The notes under the pieces were generated by a model. The model worked only from the letters and a program-made list of their open reading frames with translations, searched no databases and had not been told where the DNA came from. Below are positions 14,089 through 22,003 of a stretch of DNA of 22,030 bases, in pieces (the stretch's first letter is position 1; every line of letters begins with the position of its first letter). The stretch covers positions 1 through 22,030 of the forward strand of contig JAYSQZ010000054.1 in the NCBI GenBank assembly GCA_043721315.1, given 5' to 3'. The position numbers and the translations under genes are program-made. This DNA is from Elstera sp043721315. GTDB taxonomy: Bacteria > Pseudomonadota > Alphaproteobacteria > Elsterales > Elsteraceae.

Positions 14089-17000
14089 ATGAGCGATAAG
14101 GTTAATCTCTCCGGCTGGGCACTGCGCCACCAGACGTTGATCGTCTTCTTTATGCTGATCCTCAGTATTGCCGGTGTCCTAGCCTATCTGGGGTTGGGGC
14201 GGCAGGAAGACCCGGATTTCACGATTAAGACTGTGGTTATACAGGCGTACTGGCCAGGGGCCACCGCCCGCGAAATGGAACTGCAAGTCACCGATAAGCT
14301 CGAAAAGAAACTTCAAGAGCTGGCGTTTTTCGACAATACCGCCAGCTACTCAAAGCCCGGTGAAACGCTGATTAAGCTGACGTTTGCCGATTATACGCCG
14401 CCGAAAGAAGTGCCGAGCCTGTTCTACCAACTCCGCAAGAAGCTCGGCGATGTTCAACGCACGCTCCCCACCGGCGTGCAAGGCCCGTTCGTGAACGATG
14501 AGTTCGGTGATACTTTCGGGATTATCTATGCCTTCTCGGGGGATGGCTTCAGCCAAGCCGAGCTGAAGCACTATGCCGAGGATGTGCGCCAGCAGCTTCT
14601 AACGATTAAAGTTGTGGGCAAGATTGAGCTTTACGGCACGCAAGACGAAAAAATCTTCGTGGAATTCTCCCACACCAAACTCGCCACTTTGGGCATCAGC
14701 CCGAACCAGATTTTCGACGCGCTCCAGCGCCAGGCCGCCGTTGCCCCCGCCGCCTTGATCGAAACCGCGAAAGAGCGTATTTCGTTGCGGGTTGATAACG
14801 GTTTTCTAACCCTGGAGGACGTTCGCAACGTGCCGATCGTCGCGAATGGGCGGGTGCAGGTGCTCGGCGATATTGCCGAGATTAGCCGGGGTTACGAAGA
14901 CCCGATAACCTTCCAGATGCGCTTCAACGGCACGCCGGTCATCGGCCTTGGCCTGTCGATGGAGCCGGGGGGGAACATTATTGATATGGGCCGCGAGGTC
15001 GATACGATGATGCAACGGATTAAGTCCCAGCTTCCGGTTGGAATCGACGTGAGCCAAGTCGCGGCCCAACCAAAGGTGGTCGATGCCTCGATTTCCGAGT
15101 TTGTTGTTTCCCTGGGCGAAGCCTTGGCCATTGTTCTGGCCGTTAGCTTTATCAGCCTTGGTTTCCGCACGGGGATTGTGGTGGCGCTATCGGTGCCGCT
15201 GGTGCTGGCGATTACCTTTCTCATCATGTCGATCGCGGGGATCAACTTGCACCGCATTTCGTTGGGCGCGCTGATTATCGCCCTCGGCCTGCTGGTCGAT
15301 GACGCCATTATTGCCGTTGAAATGATGATGCTGAAGCTGGAAGAAGGCTACGACCGTGTAAAAGCCGCCACCTTCGCCTTCACCTCTACCGCTTTCCCCA
15401 TGCTGACCGGCACGATTGTGACCGCCGCAGGCTTCGTGCCCGTTGGTTTCGCAAAATCCGCCGTGGCTGAATATACCAACGCGATTTTCTGGGTTACGGC
15501 GATTGCCTTGGGCGTGTCCTGGGTGGTGGCGGTGATCTTCACGCCGTACCTAGGCTATAAGCTGCTGCCCGAGTTCAAGGACCGCGCCCACGGTGGCCAT
15601 GATCCGCACGACACGCGGCTCTATCACGCTTTACGCGCTGCCGTGACCTTCTGTGTGCGCTGGCGCAAGTCGGTCCTCGTGATGACGCTTGCCATCTTCG
15701 TTGCCTCTGTTGCCGGTTTCGGGCTGGTTGCCCAGCAGTTCTTCCCCTCCGCCTCCCGGCCTGAGTTGATGGTGGATGTGCGCCTGCCCGGCGGCGGCGC
15801 GATTGCTCAGACCAAGGCCACGGTGGAACGGGTGGAAGCCTTGCTGAAAGACGATCCCAACGTCGCCTATTACACCTCCTACGTTGGCGCAGGCACACCG
15901 CGTTTCTATCTGCCGCTCAACCCGGAACTGCGCCAGTCCAACTTCGGGCAGTTCGTTATCATGACCAAGGGGCTGAAAGAGCGCGACGTGGTGTTCGAGA
16001 AACTGCAAACCGCTTTCGCCACCGAGTTCCCAGAAGGGCTGTTGCGCGTCGCCCGGTTGGAAAACGGCCCGCCGGTGGGTTTCCCCATCCAGTTCCGCGT
16101 GATTGGGGCCGATCCGGCACAAATCCGCGAGATCGCCTATCAGGTCCGCGACACTATGCGGGCGAACCCGCACACCGCCAACGTGAACCTGGAGTGGAAC
16201 GAGCTTTCTAAAACCGTGCGCTTAGAAGTCGATCATAAAAAAGCGCGCGCCTTGGGCGTGAACCCGCAGGATCTTTCGACAACGCTCTACACCTTGCTGT
16301 CCGGCCTCAACGTCGCCCAGTTCCGAGAGGGGACCGAGCTTATCAGCGTCGTCGCCCGCGCCATCCCGGCAGAGCGCCTGTCGCTCACCGACCTAGACGG
16401 CATCAATATCAGCACCAGCACGGGCGGCGCGATCAGCCTCGCGCAAATCGCTACCGTGAAATACGAGTTGGAGGAGCCGATTCTGTGGCGGCGTAACCGG
16501 GAGACGATGATTAATGTCCGCGCCGATATTTGGGATGGCACGCAAGCCCCGGTCGTCACCGCGCAGATCAACCCGCAGCTGAACGCCCTCCGCGCCGCCC
16601 TGCCCGACGGCTACCGCATTGATGTCGGTGGGGCCGTGGAAGAAAGCGCCAAGGGCCAAAACTCCATCAATGCCATGATGCCCGTGATGCTGATGATTAT
16701 GATTACGACGCTGATGATCCAGCTTCAGTCCTTCCAACGGCTGATTATCGTGCTGCTCACGGCCCCGCTGGGGCTGATTGGGGTTACGGCGGCGCTGCTT
16801 ATCACCGGCAAACCCTTCGGCTTCGTCGCGACTCTCGGCACAATTGCGCTGGCGGGGATGATTATGCGGAACTCGGTGATTCTGGTTGATCAAATCGAAC
16901 AAGACGTACGCGGCGGCCACGTGCTGTGGGATGCCATTATCGACGCTACCGTGCGCCGGGCGCGCCCGATTGCCCTCACGGCTGCCGCCGCGATTTTGGC

Positions 17001-17235
17001 GATGGTCCCGCTCTCCTTCAGCGCCTTCTGGGGGCCGATGGCGGTTGCGATCATGGGGGGGCTAACCGTGGCAACCCTCCTCACGCTCTTGTTCCTGCCC
17101 GCGCTCTACGCTGCATGGTTCCGCGCCAAGCCGGTGCAGGCCGAGGCGCAAGACCCAAACCAAGACCTGCGCCGCCGCGCCCAAGTGCCGATACTATCGG
17201 CTCCAGGGGTTCCCTCGGGCCGTCCGGCGGAGTAA
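14089..17235 (+). CDS. RND efflux transporter permease subunit
   Basis: This is the inner-membrane proton-driven efflux pump of the RND superfamily, of 1048 residues, the usual size. The first helix is at about residues 12-34, and a large periplasmic loop begins with the typical LGRQEDPDFTIKTVVIQAYWPGA segment (first part LGRQEDPDFTIKTVV). The proton-relay acidic pair in the fourth helix shows as GLLVDDAIIAVEMM. The second half repeats the plan with GTIALAGMIMRNSVILVDQI. It resembles the drug-efflux (HAE1-like) clade that includes TriC/VexF-type pumps more than heavy-metal pumps, which usually carry other relay motifs. No outer-membrane factor gene accompanies it, so a TolC homologue elsewhere is presumably used. 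Substrates are unknown. Confidence 0.95.
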   Translation: MSDKVNLSGWALRHQTLIVFFMLILSIAGVLAYLGLGRQEDPDFTIKTVVIQAYWPGATAREMELQVTDKLEKKLQELAFFDNTASYSKPGETLIKLTFADYTPPKEVPSLFYQLRKKLGDVQRTLPTGVQGPFVNDEFGDTFGIIYAFSGDGFSQAELKHYAEDVRQQLLTIKVVGKIELYGTQDEKIFVEFSHTKLATLGISPNQIFDALQRQAAVAPAALIETAKERISLRVDNGFLTLEDVRNVPIVANGRVQVLGDIAEISRGYEDPITFQMRFNGTPVIGLGLSMEPGGNIIDMGREVDTMMQRIKSQLPVGIDVSQVAAQPKVVDASISEFVVSLGEALAIVLAVSFISLGFRTGIVVALSVPLVLAITFLIMSIAGINLHRISLGALIIALGLLVDDAIIAVEMMMLKLEEGYDRVKAATFAFTSTAFPMLTGTIVTAAGFVPVGFAKSAVAEYTNAIFWVTAIALGVSWVVAVIFTPYLGYKLLPEFKDRAHGGHDPHDTRLYHALRAAVTFCVRWRKSVLVMTLAIFVASVAGFGLVAQQFFPSASRPELMVDVRLPGGGAIAQTKATVERVEALLKDDPNVAYYTSYVGAGTPRFYLPLNPELRQSNFGQFVIMTKGLKERDVVFEKLQTAFATEFPEGLLRVARLENGPPVGFPIQFRVIGADPAQIREIAYQVRDTMRANPHTANVNLEWNELSKTVRLEVDHKKARALGVNPQDLSTTLYTLLSGLNVAQFREGTELISVVARAIPAERLSLTDLDGINISTSTGGAISLAQIATVKYELEEPILWRRNRETMINVRADIWDGTQAPVVTAQINPQLNALRAALPDGYRIDVGGAVEESAKGQNSINAMMPVMLMIMITTLMIQLQSFQRLIIVLLTAPLGLIGVTAALLITGKPFGFVATLGTIALAGMIMRNSVILVDQIEQDVRGGHVLWDAIIDATVRRARPIALTAAAAILAMVPLSFSAFWGPMAVAIMGGLTVATLLTLLFLPALYAAWFRAKPVQAEAQDPNQDLRRRAQVPILSAPGVPSGRPAE

Positions 17236-17244
17236 CCTTAAATC

Positions 17245-17889
17245 ATGAATGGTCTGATTATTGATTTCGTCGCCGATTTCGTCTGCCCCTGGTGTTGGAT
17301 CGGGCGGTATCGGCTGGAGCTGGCGTTGAGCCATCTGCGCCAGGAACACCCCACCTTAGCCGTCCGCATCTCTCTGCGGCCTTTCGAGTTGAACCCGGAT
17401 ATGCCCCCCGAAGGCATGGCGCGGGAGGAGTATGCTACCGCCAAGTTCGGCTCGGTCGAGGCCGCGCAAAGTGTGTGGGGGCGCGCGGCTTCGGTGGGCG
17501 CGATGGACGGGCTGGAGATGCAGTTCGAGACCATTACCCGCCAGCCGAACACGCTGAACGCGCATCGGCTGGTGGCCTGGGCGGGCACCAAAGGGCGCGG
17601 CCTTGCGCTGTCGGCGCGCCTCTATCCCGCGTTTTTCCGGGAAGGGGCCGATTTGGGCAACCCCGCCACCCTCGCAGCCCTAGCCGCCGACATCGGATTG
17701 CCGCAAGACGAAGCCGCCGAGTTCCTCAGCTCCGACGCTGGGATCGAGGATACCCGCCGCATGATGGACGCCGGACAAAAAGGCGGGATCGACGGCGTTC
17801 CCGTCTATATCTTCAACCGCAAAGCCTCGGTGATCGGCGCGCAACCGCTGGAACGATTGCTAGAGGCGATGGGGCAGGCGTTGGTTTAA
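17245..17889 (+). CDS. FrnE-like DsbA-family oxidoreductase
   Basis: This is a thioredoxin-fold protein of 214 residues from the DsbA/FrnE group, probably cytoplasmic because no signal peptide is seen. The active site is CPWC at residues 14-17. The family motif FELNPDMPPEG and the cis-proline loop GVPVYIF (P186) are present, with an all-helical insert between. Members act as thiol-disulfide exchangers or isomerases; the family also takes in 2-hydroxychromene-2-carboxylate isomerase-like enzymes, but the CxxC favours redox chemistry. It begins 9 bases after the permease stop. The nearest Shine-Dalgarno (GGAG) is 12 bases away, overlapping the end of the permease gene, so coupled translation is likely. 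Its last four bases overlap the convergent toxin gene. Confidence 0.88.
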   Translation: MNGLIIDFVADFVCPWCWIGRYRLELALSHLRQEHPTLAVRISLRPFELNPDMPPEGMAREEYATAKFGSVEAAQSVWGRAASVGAMDGLEMQFETITRQPNTLNAHRLVAWAGTKGRGLALSARLYPAFFREGADLGNPATLAALAADIGLPQDEAAEFLSSDAGIEDTRRMMDAGQKGGIDGVPVYIFNRKASVIGAQPLERLLEAMGQALV

Positions 17890-18275
17890 CCCTCCCAAAC
17901 GCGCGCGACGATTCCATCAAAAACTCGATCCGCAGAAACTAGCGCTATCTGAGACTGAAGCGCCGTTGCCGCTAGCAGCCGGTCGAAGGGATCGCGGTGT
18001 TCCCAAGCCAAGGTTCCGGCAAGCAAGGCAATCTCAGGCGTAAAACTGGCAACATAGCCTCCCTGCTCTGCCAGAAGCGCGGGCAGTTGAGCCACATAGG
18101 GCGCCATTTCGGGCCACTTCCCAATGCGCACCTTCTGCGCGATTTCAAAAAAGCTGATGGGGCTAACCAGAACCTGCGTCGCCGTCTCAATCGCCTTAGC
18201 AGCCAAAGGCGGCAGCCGGTGCGACTCTATCAAACTCCAAACCCAAGCGTGCGTATCCAGCAAAAGTGCCGTCAC
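17886..18275 (-). CDS. vapC: PIN-domain toxin, VapC family
   Basis: This is a predicted ribonuclease toxin of 129 residues from a type II toxin-antitoxin pair. The PIN-domain acidic residues are in place: D7 in LLLDTHAWVW, E44 in ISFFEIAQK, D95/D98 in HRDPFDRLLAATA and D116 in LVSADRVFD. VapC proteins cut structured RNAs such as tRNA or rRNA; the target here is unknown. The GTG at 18275 is chosen because it overlaps the antitoxin stop (GTGA) and gives the usual short N-terminus before LLLDTHA. An in-frame ATG at 18296 would add seven residues. The stop codon overlaps that of the convergent frnE-like gene by four bases. Confidence 0.9.
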   Translation of the reverse strand: MTALLLDTHAWVWSLIESHRLPPLAAKAIETATQVLVSPISFFEIAQKVRIGKWPEMAPYVAQLPALLAEQGGYVASFTPEIALLAGTLAWEHRDPFDRLLAATALQSQIALVSADRVFDGIVARVWEG

Positions 18276-18511
18276 CGGCCTTCTCGCCCTTCCCATAGAT
18301 CAAGATCGACGGGATCCATCGGTTCGAGAAAGTCAGGAGTATCGCCGACTTTTCCGCGCAGCAAATCGAAAACGAAGCGCTTTTGCACAATCGGGACCAA
18401 CCTCACCACGGGCTTAGATCCCTTGGCGATGATCACCTCTTCCCCCCTCAACGCCGCGTCGATCAGGCGCGATAACTGTGTTTTAGCGGCATGAACCGTG
18501 ACAAGCGTCAT
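18272..18511 (-). CDS. Phd/YefM-type antitoxin
   Basis: This is an antitoxin of 79 residues that should neutralise the adjacent PIN toxin and repress the operon. The N-terminal Phd/YefM DNA-binding fold shows as VHAAKTQLSRLIDAALRGEE and VIIAKGSKPVVRLVPI. The C-terminus (TPDFLEPMDPVDLDLWEG) is acidic, as expected for the toxin-binding tail. The ATG at 18511 is preferred because AGGA stands 9 bases upstream. The ATG at 18520 nearly abuts that AGGA. A promoter and a perfect palindrome lie just before it. The toxin starts within the antitoxin stop codon, the standard coupled layout. Confidence 0.9.
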   Translation of the reverse strand: MTLVTVHAAKTQLSRLIDAALRGEEVIIAKGSKPVVRLVPIVQKRFVFDLLRGKVGDTPDFLEPMDPVDLDLWEGREGR

Positions 18512-18526
18512 AGCCAGCATTCCTTT

Positions 18527-18541
18527 TAGCTAAGTTAGCTA
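18527..18541. promoter_or_regulatory. Palindromic operator of the toxin-antitoxin operon
   Basis: TAGCTAA (18527-18533) and TTAGCTA (18535-18541) form a perfect inverted repeat around one base. The site lies directly downstream of the candidate -10 box and so spans the expected transcription start. This is where a Phd/YefM antitoxin would bind for autorepression. Confidence 0.65.
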
Positions 18542-18569
18542 TTTTATAGGACTCTCGCCCAAACGACAA
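18541..18569 (-). promoter_or_regulatory. Candidate promoter of the toxin-antitoxin operon
   Basis: On the minus strand TTGTCG (18564-18569) and TAAAAT (18541-18546) are spaced by 17 bases; the -10 matches five of six positions. It sits in the 63-base gap after the patatin gene, so the pair can be expressed independently of the upstream genes. Confidence 0.55.
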
Positions 18570-18574
18570 CCACC

Positions 18575-19540
18575 CTACCGCCGCCGATACCTCGGCAGCC
18601 ACCGATTGAGCGCGAGGAACCGGTCCAGGCGTTCCGTATCGCGCTCGGCTTCGGCCAGGGTCATGGCTTCCAGACGGGCCACTGTTTCCGGGCGGGCGTC
18701 GTCGAGGGCGGCGGTATGCCCTGTGAGATCGACCTGAAAGCGGAAGTGCGTATCGCCCACCATTTCTTGCGCTTGACTGTTGATAATCTCCGAGGAGGCA
18801 TCGAGAATCACATCGGTAATCGGGCGCGCCCACCCTGCAAGGCCCCAGTTTTTGGCCTGGGCATAGGGCAGCGGCTGGGTTTGCTGGCCCGTGCCGAGGG
18901 ACAGAATGAGATAGCCGCTCGCCCCCGGATACAGGTCCATCGCCGCCGACAGCGCGCAGAGGGTAGGGTTCGCGGCGAACACGCTGCCATCAATGAACGG
19001 GCGGGCGATACCGTCTTGCGCGGTAATCAAGGCCGGCTCGAAATAAGTTGGCGCGGCGGTGGTCGCGCGGCAAATATCGGCCAAACGATAGTCTTTCGCC
19101 GGATTCTGGGCTTCCCAGGAGCGAAACAGCACGGCTTGGCGCTGCTCGATGTCATAGGCGGTGAGCATGAGGGCCGGAGTGATAATCTCGCTCAGGCGGC
19201 ACGTGCCGAAAGTTTCGTCCAGCACGCGGATTAGGAAGCGCGAATCGTACTTTTCGTCCGACATGCCGTTCATCGTTCCCAGCGCCCGCCACAGGCTGCG
19301 CCCAAAAATATGCGGCCCCGCCCGCCGATAAATCGCCGCAATATCGACCGCCGACACGGGCGCATCGGGCCGCGCCAGGGCAGCCGCGATAATGCCCCCA
19401 GTGGAGGTTCCGGCGACAAGATCGAACTCCGCCCCCAAGGGTGCGCCGTGGCGGGCTTCCAACACGGTCAGAAAAGTTGCAGGCAGAACACCGCGCATCC
19501 CGCCGCCATCAATGGTCAAAATACGCGGGTAGCCTCGCAT
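18575..19540 (-). CDS. Patatin-like phospholipase (CapV-like group)
   Basis: This is a predicted lipid acyl hydrolase of 321 residues with a Ser-Asp dyad. The oxyanion-hole motif DGGGMRG is at residues 11-17, the nucleophile elbow GTSTG has Ser46, and the catalytic Asp184 is in the DGS motif (PFIDGSVFAANP). No signal peptide or membrane helix is seen, so it is probably cytoplasmic or membrane-associated. The compact single-domain layout and FDLVAGTSTGG context resemble the CapV/FabD-lysophospholipase-like branch, some of whose members are CBASS effectors. No cyclic-nucleotide synthase is present nearby. Its ATG overlaps the glycosyltransferase stop by one base (TGATG), implying coupled translation and a shared job with that gene. 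Confidence 0.9.
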   Translation of the reverse strand: MRGYPRILTIDGGGMRGVLPATFLTVLEARHGAPLGAEFDLVAGTSTGGIIAAALARPDAPVSAVDIAAIYRRAGPHIFGRSLWRALGTMNGMSDEKYDSRFLIRVLDETFGTCRLSEIITPALMLTAYDIEQRQAVLFRSWEAQNPAKDYRLADICRATTAAPTYFEPALITAQDGIARPFIDGSVFAANPTLCALSAAMDLYPGASGYLILSLGTGQQTQPLPYAQAKNWGLAGWARPITDVILDASSEIINSQAQEMVGDTHFRFQVDLTGHTAALDDARPETVARLEAMTLAEAERDTERLDRFLALNRWLPRYRRR

Positions 19541-21039
19541 CAGGGGCAGTCACTCCGGTGGAGGGGCACGAGGGCCAGCGGTATTCCCGGCCCGGAATAG
19601 CGCAAGCGCGGCAGCAGCAGCGGGGTTGACGGGCCAGAGGGGGGCGCGGTCGTTTGAAGCTGTACGCAGGCTTTGCGGCCCTCCATCGCCACGAGGTCCG
19701 GGCGGTGCCGCCACAGGTTTGCGGCCAGCCACGGATCGGGGATCGAGACAGGCCCCTGGGCGACATCGGCGATGCGGTGCGAGAGTGTTTTGAAATCGGC
19801 GTCGGCCCGGCAAGTGGCGCAGGTTGGTAACAGAAAGCGGTCTTCAATCAGCAAGGTGAGCGGCCCCAACAGCGCCACCGCCGCCGTTAATGTACCTACG
19901 GCAAGCCGCCGCCATGCCGCCACGGGAAGCCGGTCCATTGCGGTGAAAATCAGCAGCGGCACGAGCACCAAACAGGCGAGCGGTCCGCTGTGGGTGATGA
20001 TCGGCCCCCGTTCCAGCACGGTCGCAACCGCCAACAAGATCACCGTGGCCGCGCAGCTTTGCGCCATCAGCCCCGGCCATAAATCAATAGCGCGGCTCGG
20101 GCGCAGCAGCACGGGGGCCAGGATCAACGCGGCCACGCCCCAAAAGGCAAGGTCCAGAACCGCCCGCTCCGCCAACACCGACCAGCCGTGTAGCATGGCC
20201 TTTGAAAACGACTCCACCATTTCAGGCGGGGGAAACAGCAACAGCAGTGGCGTTCCTGGGATCGACAGGAGCGCTACTGTCAGATACGGCCCCGCGAGTG
20301 CCAATCCACCCACGCACCCGAGCGCCACCGACACGCGGGTGCGTTGCCGCTCGACCCGCAAATCCCGGTCGAGGCCCAGCGATAACAAAAACACCAGCGC
20401 AAACAGCAAACTGCCATGCCCGCCAATCAAACAAAGCGCAAGACCAAGACTGAGCAGAACCCCATTGCCCCAACCGCCGCGCCGAACCGTGCGGACGGCA
20501 GACCCAACCAGCGCCAGAATCGCGAAAGATTCCGACAGCGCGAGAATATCCCCTGCCGGAAAGGCCAGCGAGAGCGGGGCCAGCAGCAGCAAACTCGCTC
20601 CCGCCAGCCGGGCATGGGCGCGCGAAACCCAGAGGCGCGCGGTCGCATAGCCCAGCACCAGCACCCCCCACAGGGTCAAGGCTTCCGGCAAGAGCACCGC
20701 GAGGCGCGGCAAACCGAGGCGGATCAAGCCATGCCCAAGCCAGAAGGGCAGTGGCGAGTGTTCGGGTCCGTAGAACCACGCCCAGCCACGCATCTGCAAC
20801 AGGCGCACGGCTTCGGCATCGGAGAGGGTTGGCACCAGGGCGAGTCGGGCTACCAGCATCAGCAAAACCGGCAGCGCGTAGAGCATCCCAATGCCCCACC
20901 AAGGCCGCCGATCCAGCCGGGCGTGCAGCCGCTCGGTCCAAGGAACCGGCAGGTCATAGAGCGAGGAAGCGGGGTCGCGCGTTGCGGGCATGTGCAAGTT
21001 TAGCACGGCTGCGCGCCAAAAGGGCAGAGGCCCCGGCAC
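19540..21039 (-). CDS. Polytopic GT-C-type glycosyltransferase-like membrane protein
   Basis: This is an inner-membrane protein of up to 499 residues with about ten or more hydrophobic helices and a soluble C-terminal part. The layout resembles GT-C enzymes (ArnT/PMT/GT39-like) that move sugars from polyprenyl-phosphate donors at the periplasmic face. An acidic motif in the first loop (LSDAEAVRLL) and FYGPEHSPLPFWLGH before the next helices fit. The C-terminal part has four Cys (407, 410, 458, 498) that could form disulfides. A GTG at 21039 is used because AGGG, at the FecR-like gene's stop codon, lies 8 bases upstream. An in-frame ATG at 20991 gives 483 residues but has no ribosome binding site. 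Donor and acceptor are unknown. It sits between the FecR-like and patatin genes. Confidence 0.75.
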   Translation of the reverse strand: MPGPLPFWRAAVLNLHMPATRDPASSLYDLPVPWTERLHARLDRRPWWGIGMLYALPVLLMLVARLALVPTLSDAEAVRLLQMRGWAWFYGPEHSPLPFWLGHGLIRLGLPRLAVLLPEALTLWGVLVLGYATARLWVSRAHARLAGASLLLLAPLSLAFPAGDILALSESFAILALVGSAVRTVRRGGWGNGVLLSLGLALCLIGGHGSLLFALVFLLSLGLDRDLRVERQRTRVSVALGCVGGLALAGPYLTVALLSIPGTPLLLLFPPPEMVESFSKAMLHGWSVLAERAVLDLAFWGVAALILAPVLLRPSRAIDLWPGLMAQSCAATVILLAVATVLERGPIITHSGPLACLVLVPLLIFTAMDRLPVAAWRRLAVGTLTAAVALLGPLTLLIEDRFLLPTCATCRADADFKTLSHRIADVAQGPVSIPDPWLAANLWRHRPDLVAMEGRKACVQLQTTAPPSGPSTPLLLPRLRYSGPGIPLALVPLHRSDCP

Positions 21040-21049
21040 ATAAAATACC

Positions 21050-21922
21050 CTAATCCGAATTAAGCTGACTTAACCCGCGCGACGGCATGAGGCGAGAGAA
21101 CAGCGTGGCGTCCAACTCCCGCACCGTCAGCAACTCTTGAATAACGCGGGCGCGGCCAGTGCGCTCCAGGGCAACCAAAACCGGGCAGTCGGTAATCGCC
21201 TGCGGCCCTTGCGTGCCGATAAGAGTGATGATCCCCGTCGCCCCCTTCGCCCGGCCCAAAACGGCCAAGAGGTCCGGCGCACCCGACATCAAAATTTGCC
21301 CGCCCAATGTCGCATCGCTCCAGGCGAGCGTCCCCAGCGGCGTACGGAGAGACACAACGGGCGGTTGCGGCCCAGTTGGGGCCGTGCGGGCGAAAAAAGC
21401 GCCGGTTAGCAGCGTTAGTTCCACCGAGGCTAAACGCCGCCGCCCATCAAGGCCGGGCAGCACCACACGGGTATCAACCCTAACCCGCGCCCGCCCCCCC
21501 AACTCGATCCGAGTGGTATCGGAGAGGTGTAAACTGGCGCGCGACAGCGACGCGATTTCAAGCAGATCGCCCGACAGCAACTCTTCGCGCGCTTGCGCCG
21601 CGCGGCGCGGCTGACCAGGACGCTTGAGCGTGACGGTACCGAAGGCATACTCCAACACCGCTACCATATCGCCAGGCTTGCCAGTGATTGAAAAACTTTC
21701 GGCTAAATCTTGAATCATCGCAGCAGACAGAGACAGCCCATCGCCGAGATCAAGATCATCGAAGCTACGGCGTTCAGTCGCAAAATAATCTGGAATTTGC
21801 GCGAGTTGACGGGCACCCGTCACAAATACGAGATCGTCGCCGAGCCGCACAGGATCGGATGTTCCGAGCAAATCTTCTGCTCGCAAGGTTCGTTCAGACC
21901 CGGTTTCGACACCGCCGTACAT
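21050..21922 (-). CDS. FecR-domain-containing protein
   Basis: This is a protein of 290 residues with no signal peptide or membrane helix visible. A FecR-like beta-rich domain covers about residues 93-210, seen in FGTVTLKRPG, ELLSGDLLEIASLSRASLHL, SDTTRIELGGRARVRVD and LTLLTGAFFART followed by VSLRTPLGTLAW. The N-terminal 80 residues (GDDLVFVTGARQLAQIPDYF) resemble the short prefix found before FecR domains in some alphaproteobacterial surface-associated proteins; this is recalled similarity, not tested. No sigma factor or TonB receptor is adjacent, so a classical iron-sensing anti-sigma role is unlikely. It is the first gene of the cluster and its stop is 10 bases before the glycosyltransferase start. 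Confidence 0.7.
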   Translation of the reverse strand: MYGGVETGSERTLRAEDLLGTSDPVRLGDDLVFVTGARQLAQIPDYFATERRSFDDLDLGDGLSLSAAMIQDLAESFSITGKPGDMVAVLEYAFGTVTLKRPGQPRRAAQAREELLSGDLLEIASLSRASLHLSDTTRIELGGRARVRVDTRVVLPGLDGRRRLASVELTLLTGAFFARTAPTGPQPPVVSLRTPLGTLAWSDATLGGQILMSGAPDLLAVLGRAKGATGIITLIGTQGPQAITDCPVLVALERTGRARVIQELLTVRELDATLFSRLMPSRGLSQLNSD

Positions 21923-21960
21923 GGCATTCTGCCCGCTTGGTTTTGTTGGTCATACCATAT
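21923..21960 (-). promoter_or_regulatory. Tentative promoter region of the FecR-glycosyltransferase-patatin cluster
   Basis: An extended -10-like TGGTATGAC is visible on the minus strand about 30 bases before the ATG, with a poor -35 (TTTCGC) 17 bases earlier. This is weak evidence, but it is the best candidate in the 108 bases before the window edge. Confidence 0.25.
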
Positions 21961-22003
21961 CATTAACGCACGCGAAACGGGTCTTTGCAGGCTTCCCGCG
22001 TTT

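Noticed and set aside
19673..20650. 325-codon + strand frame opposite the glycosyltransferase
   Set aside because: It is antisense and rich in Ser/Arg/Pro, with no hydrophobic core or family resemblance. The minus-strand frame has a convincing membrane topology.
18575..21922. CBASS defence operon
   Set aside because: Only the patatin is suggestive. No CD-NTase, ubiquitin-like or HORMA/TRIP13 gene is present, and its coupled neighbour is a glycosyltransferase.
21050..21922. FecIR-type iron signalling
   Set aside because: There is no ECF sigma factor or TonB-dependent receptor beside the gene, and the protein lacks a membrane helix.
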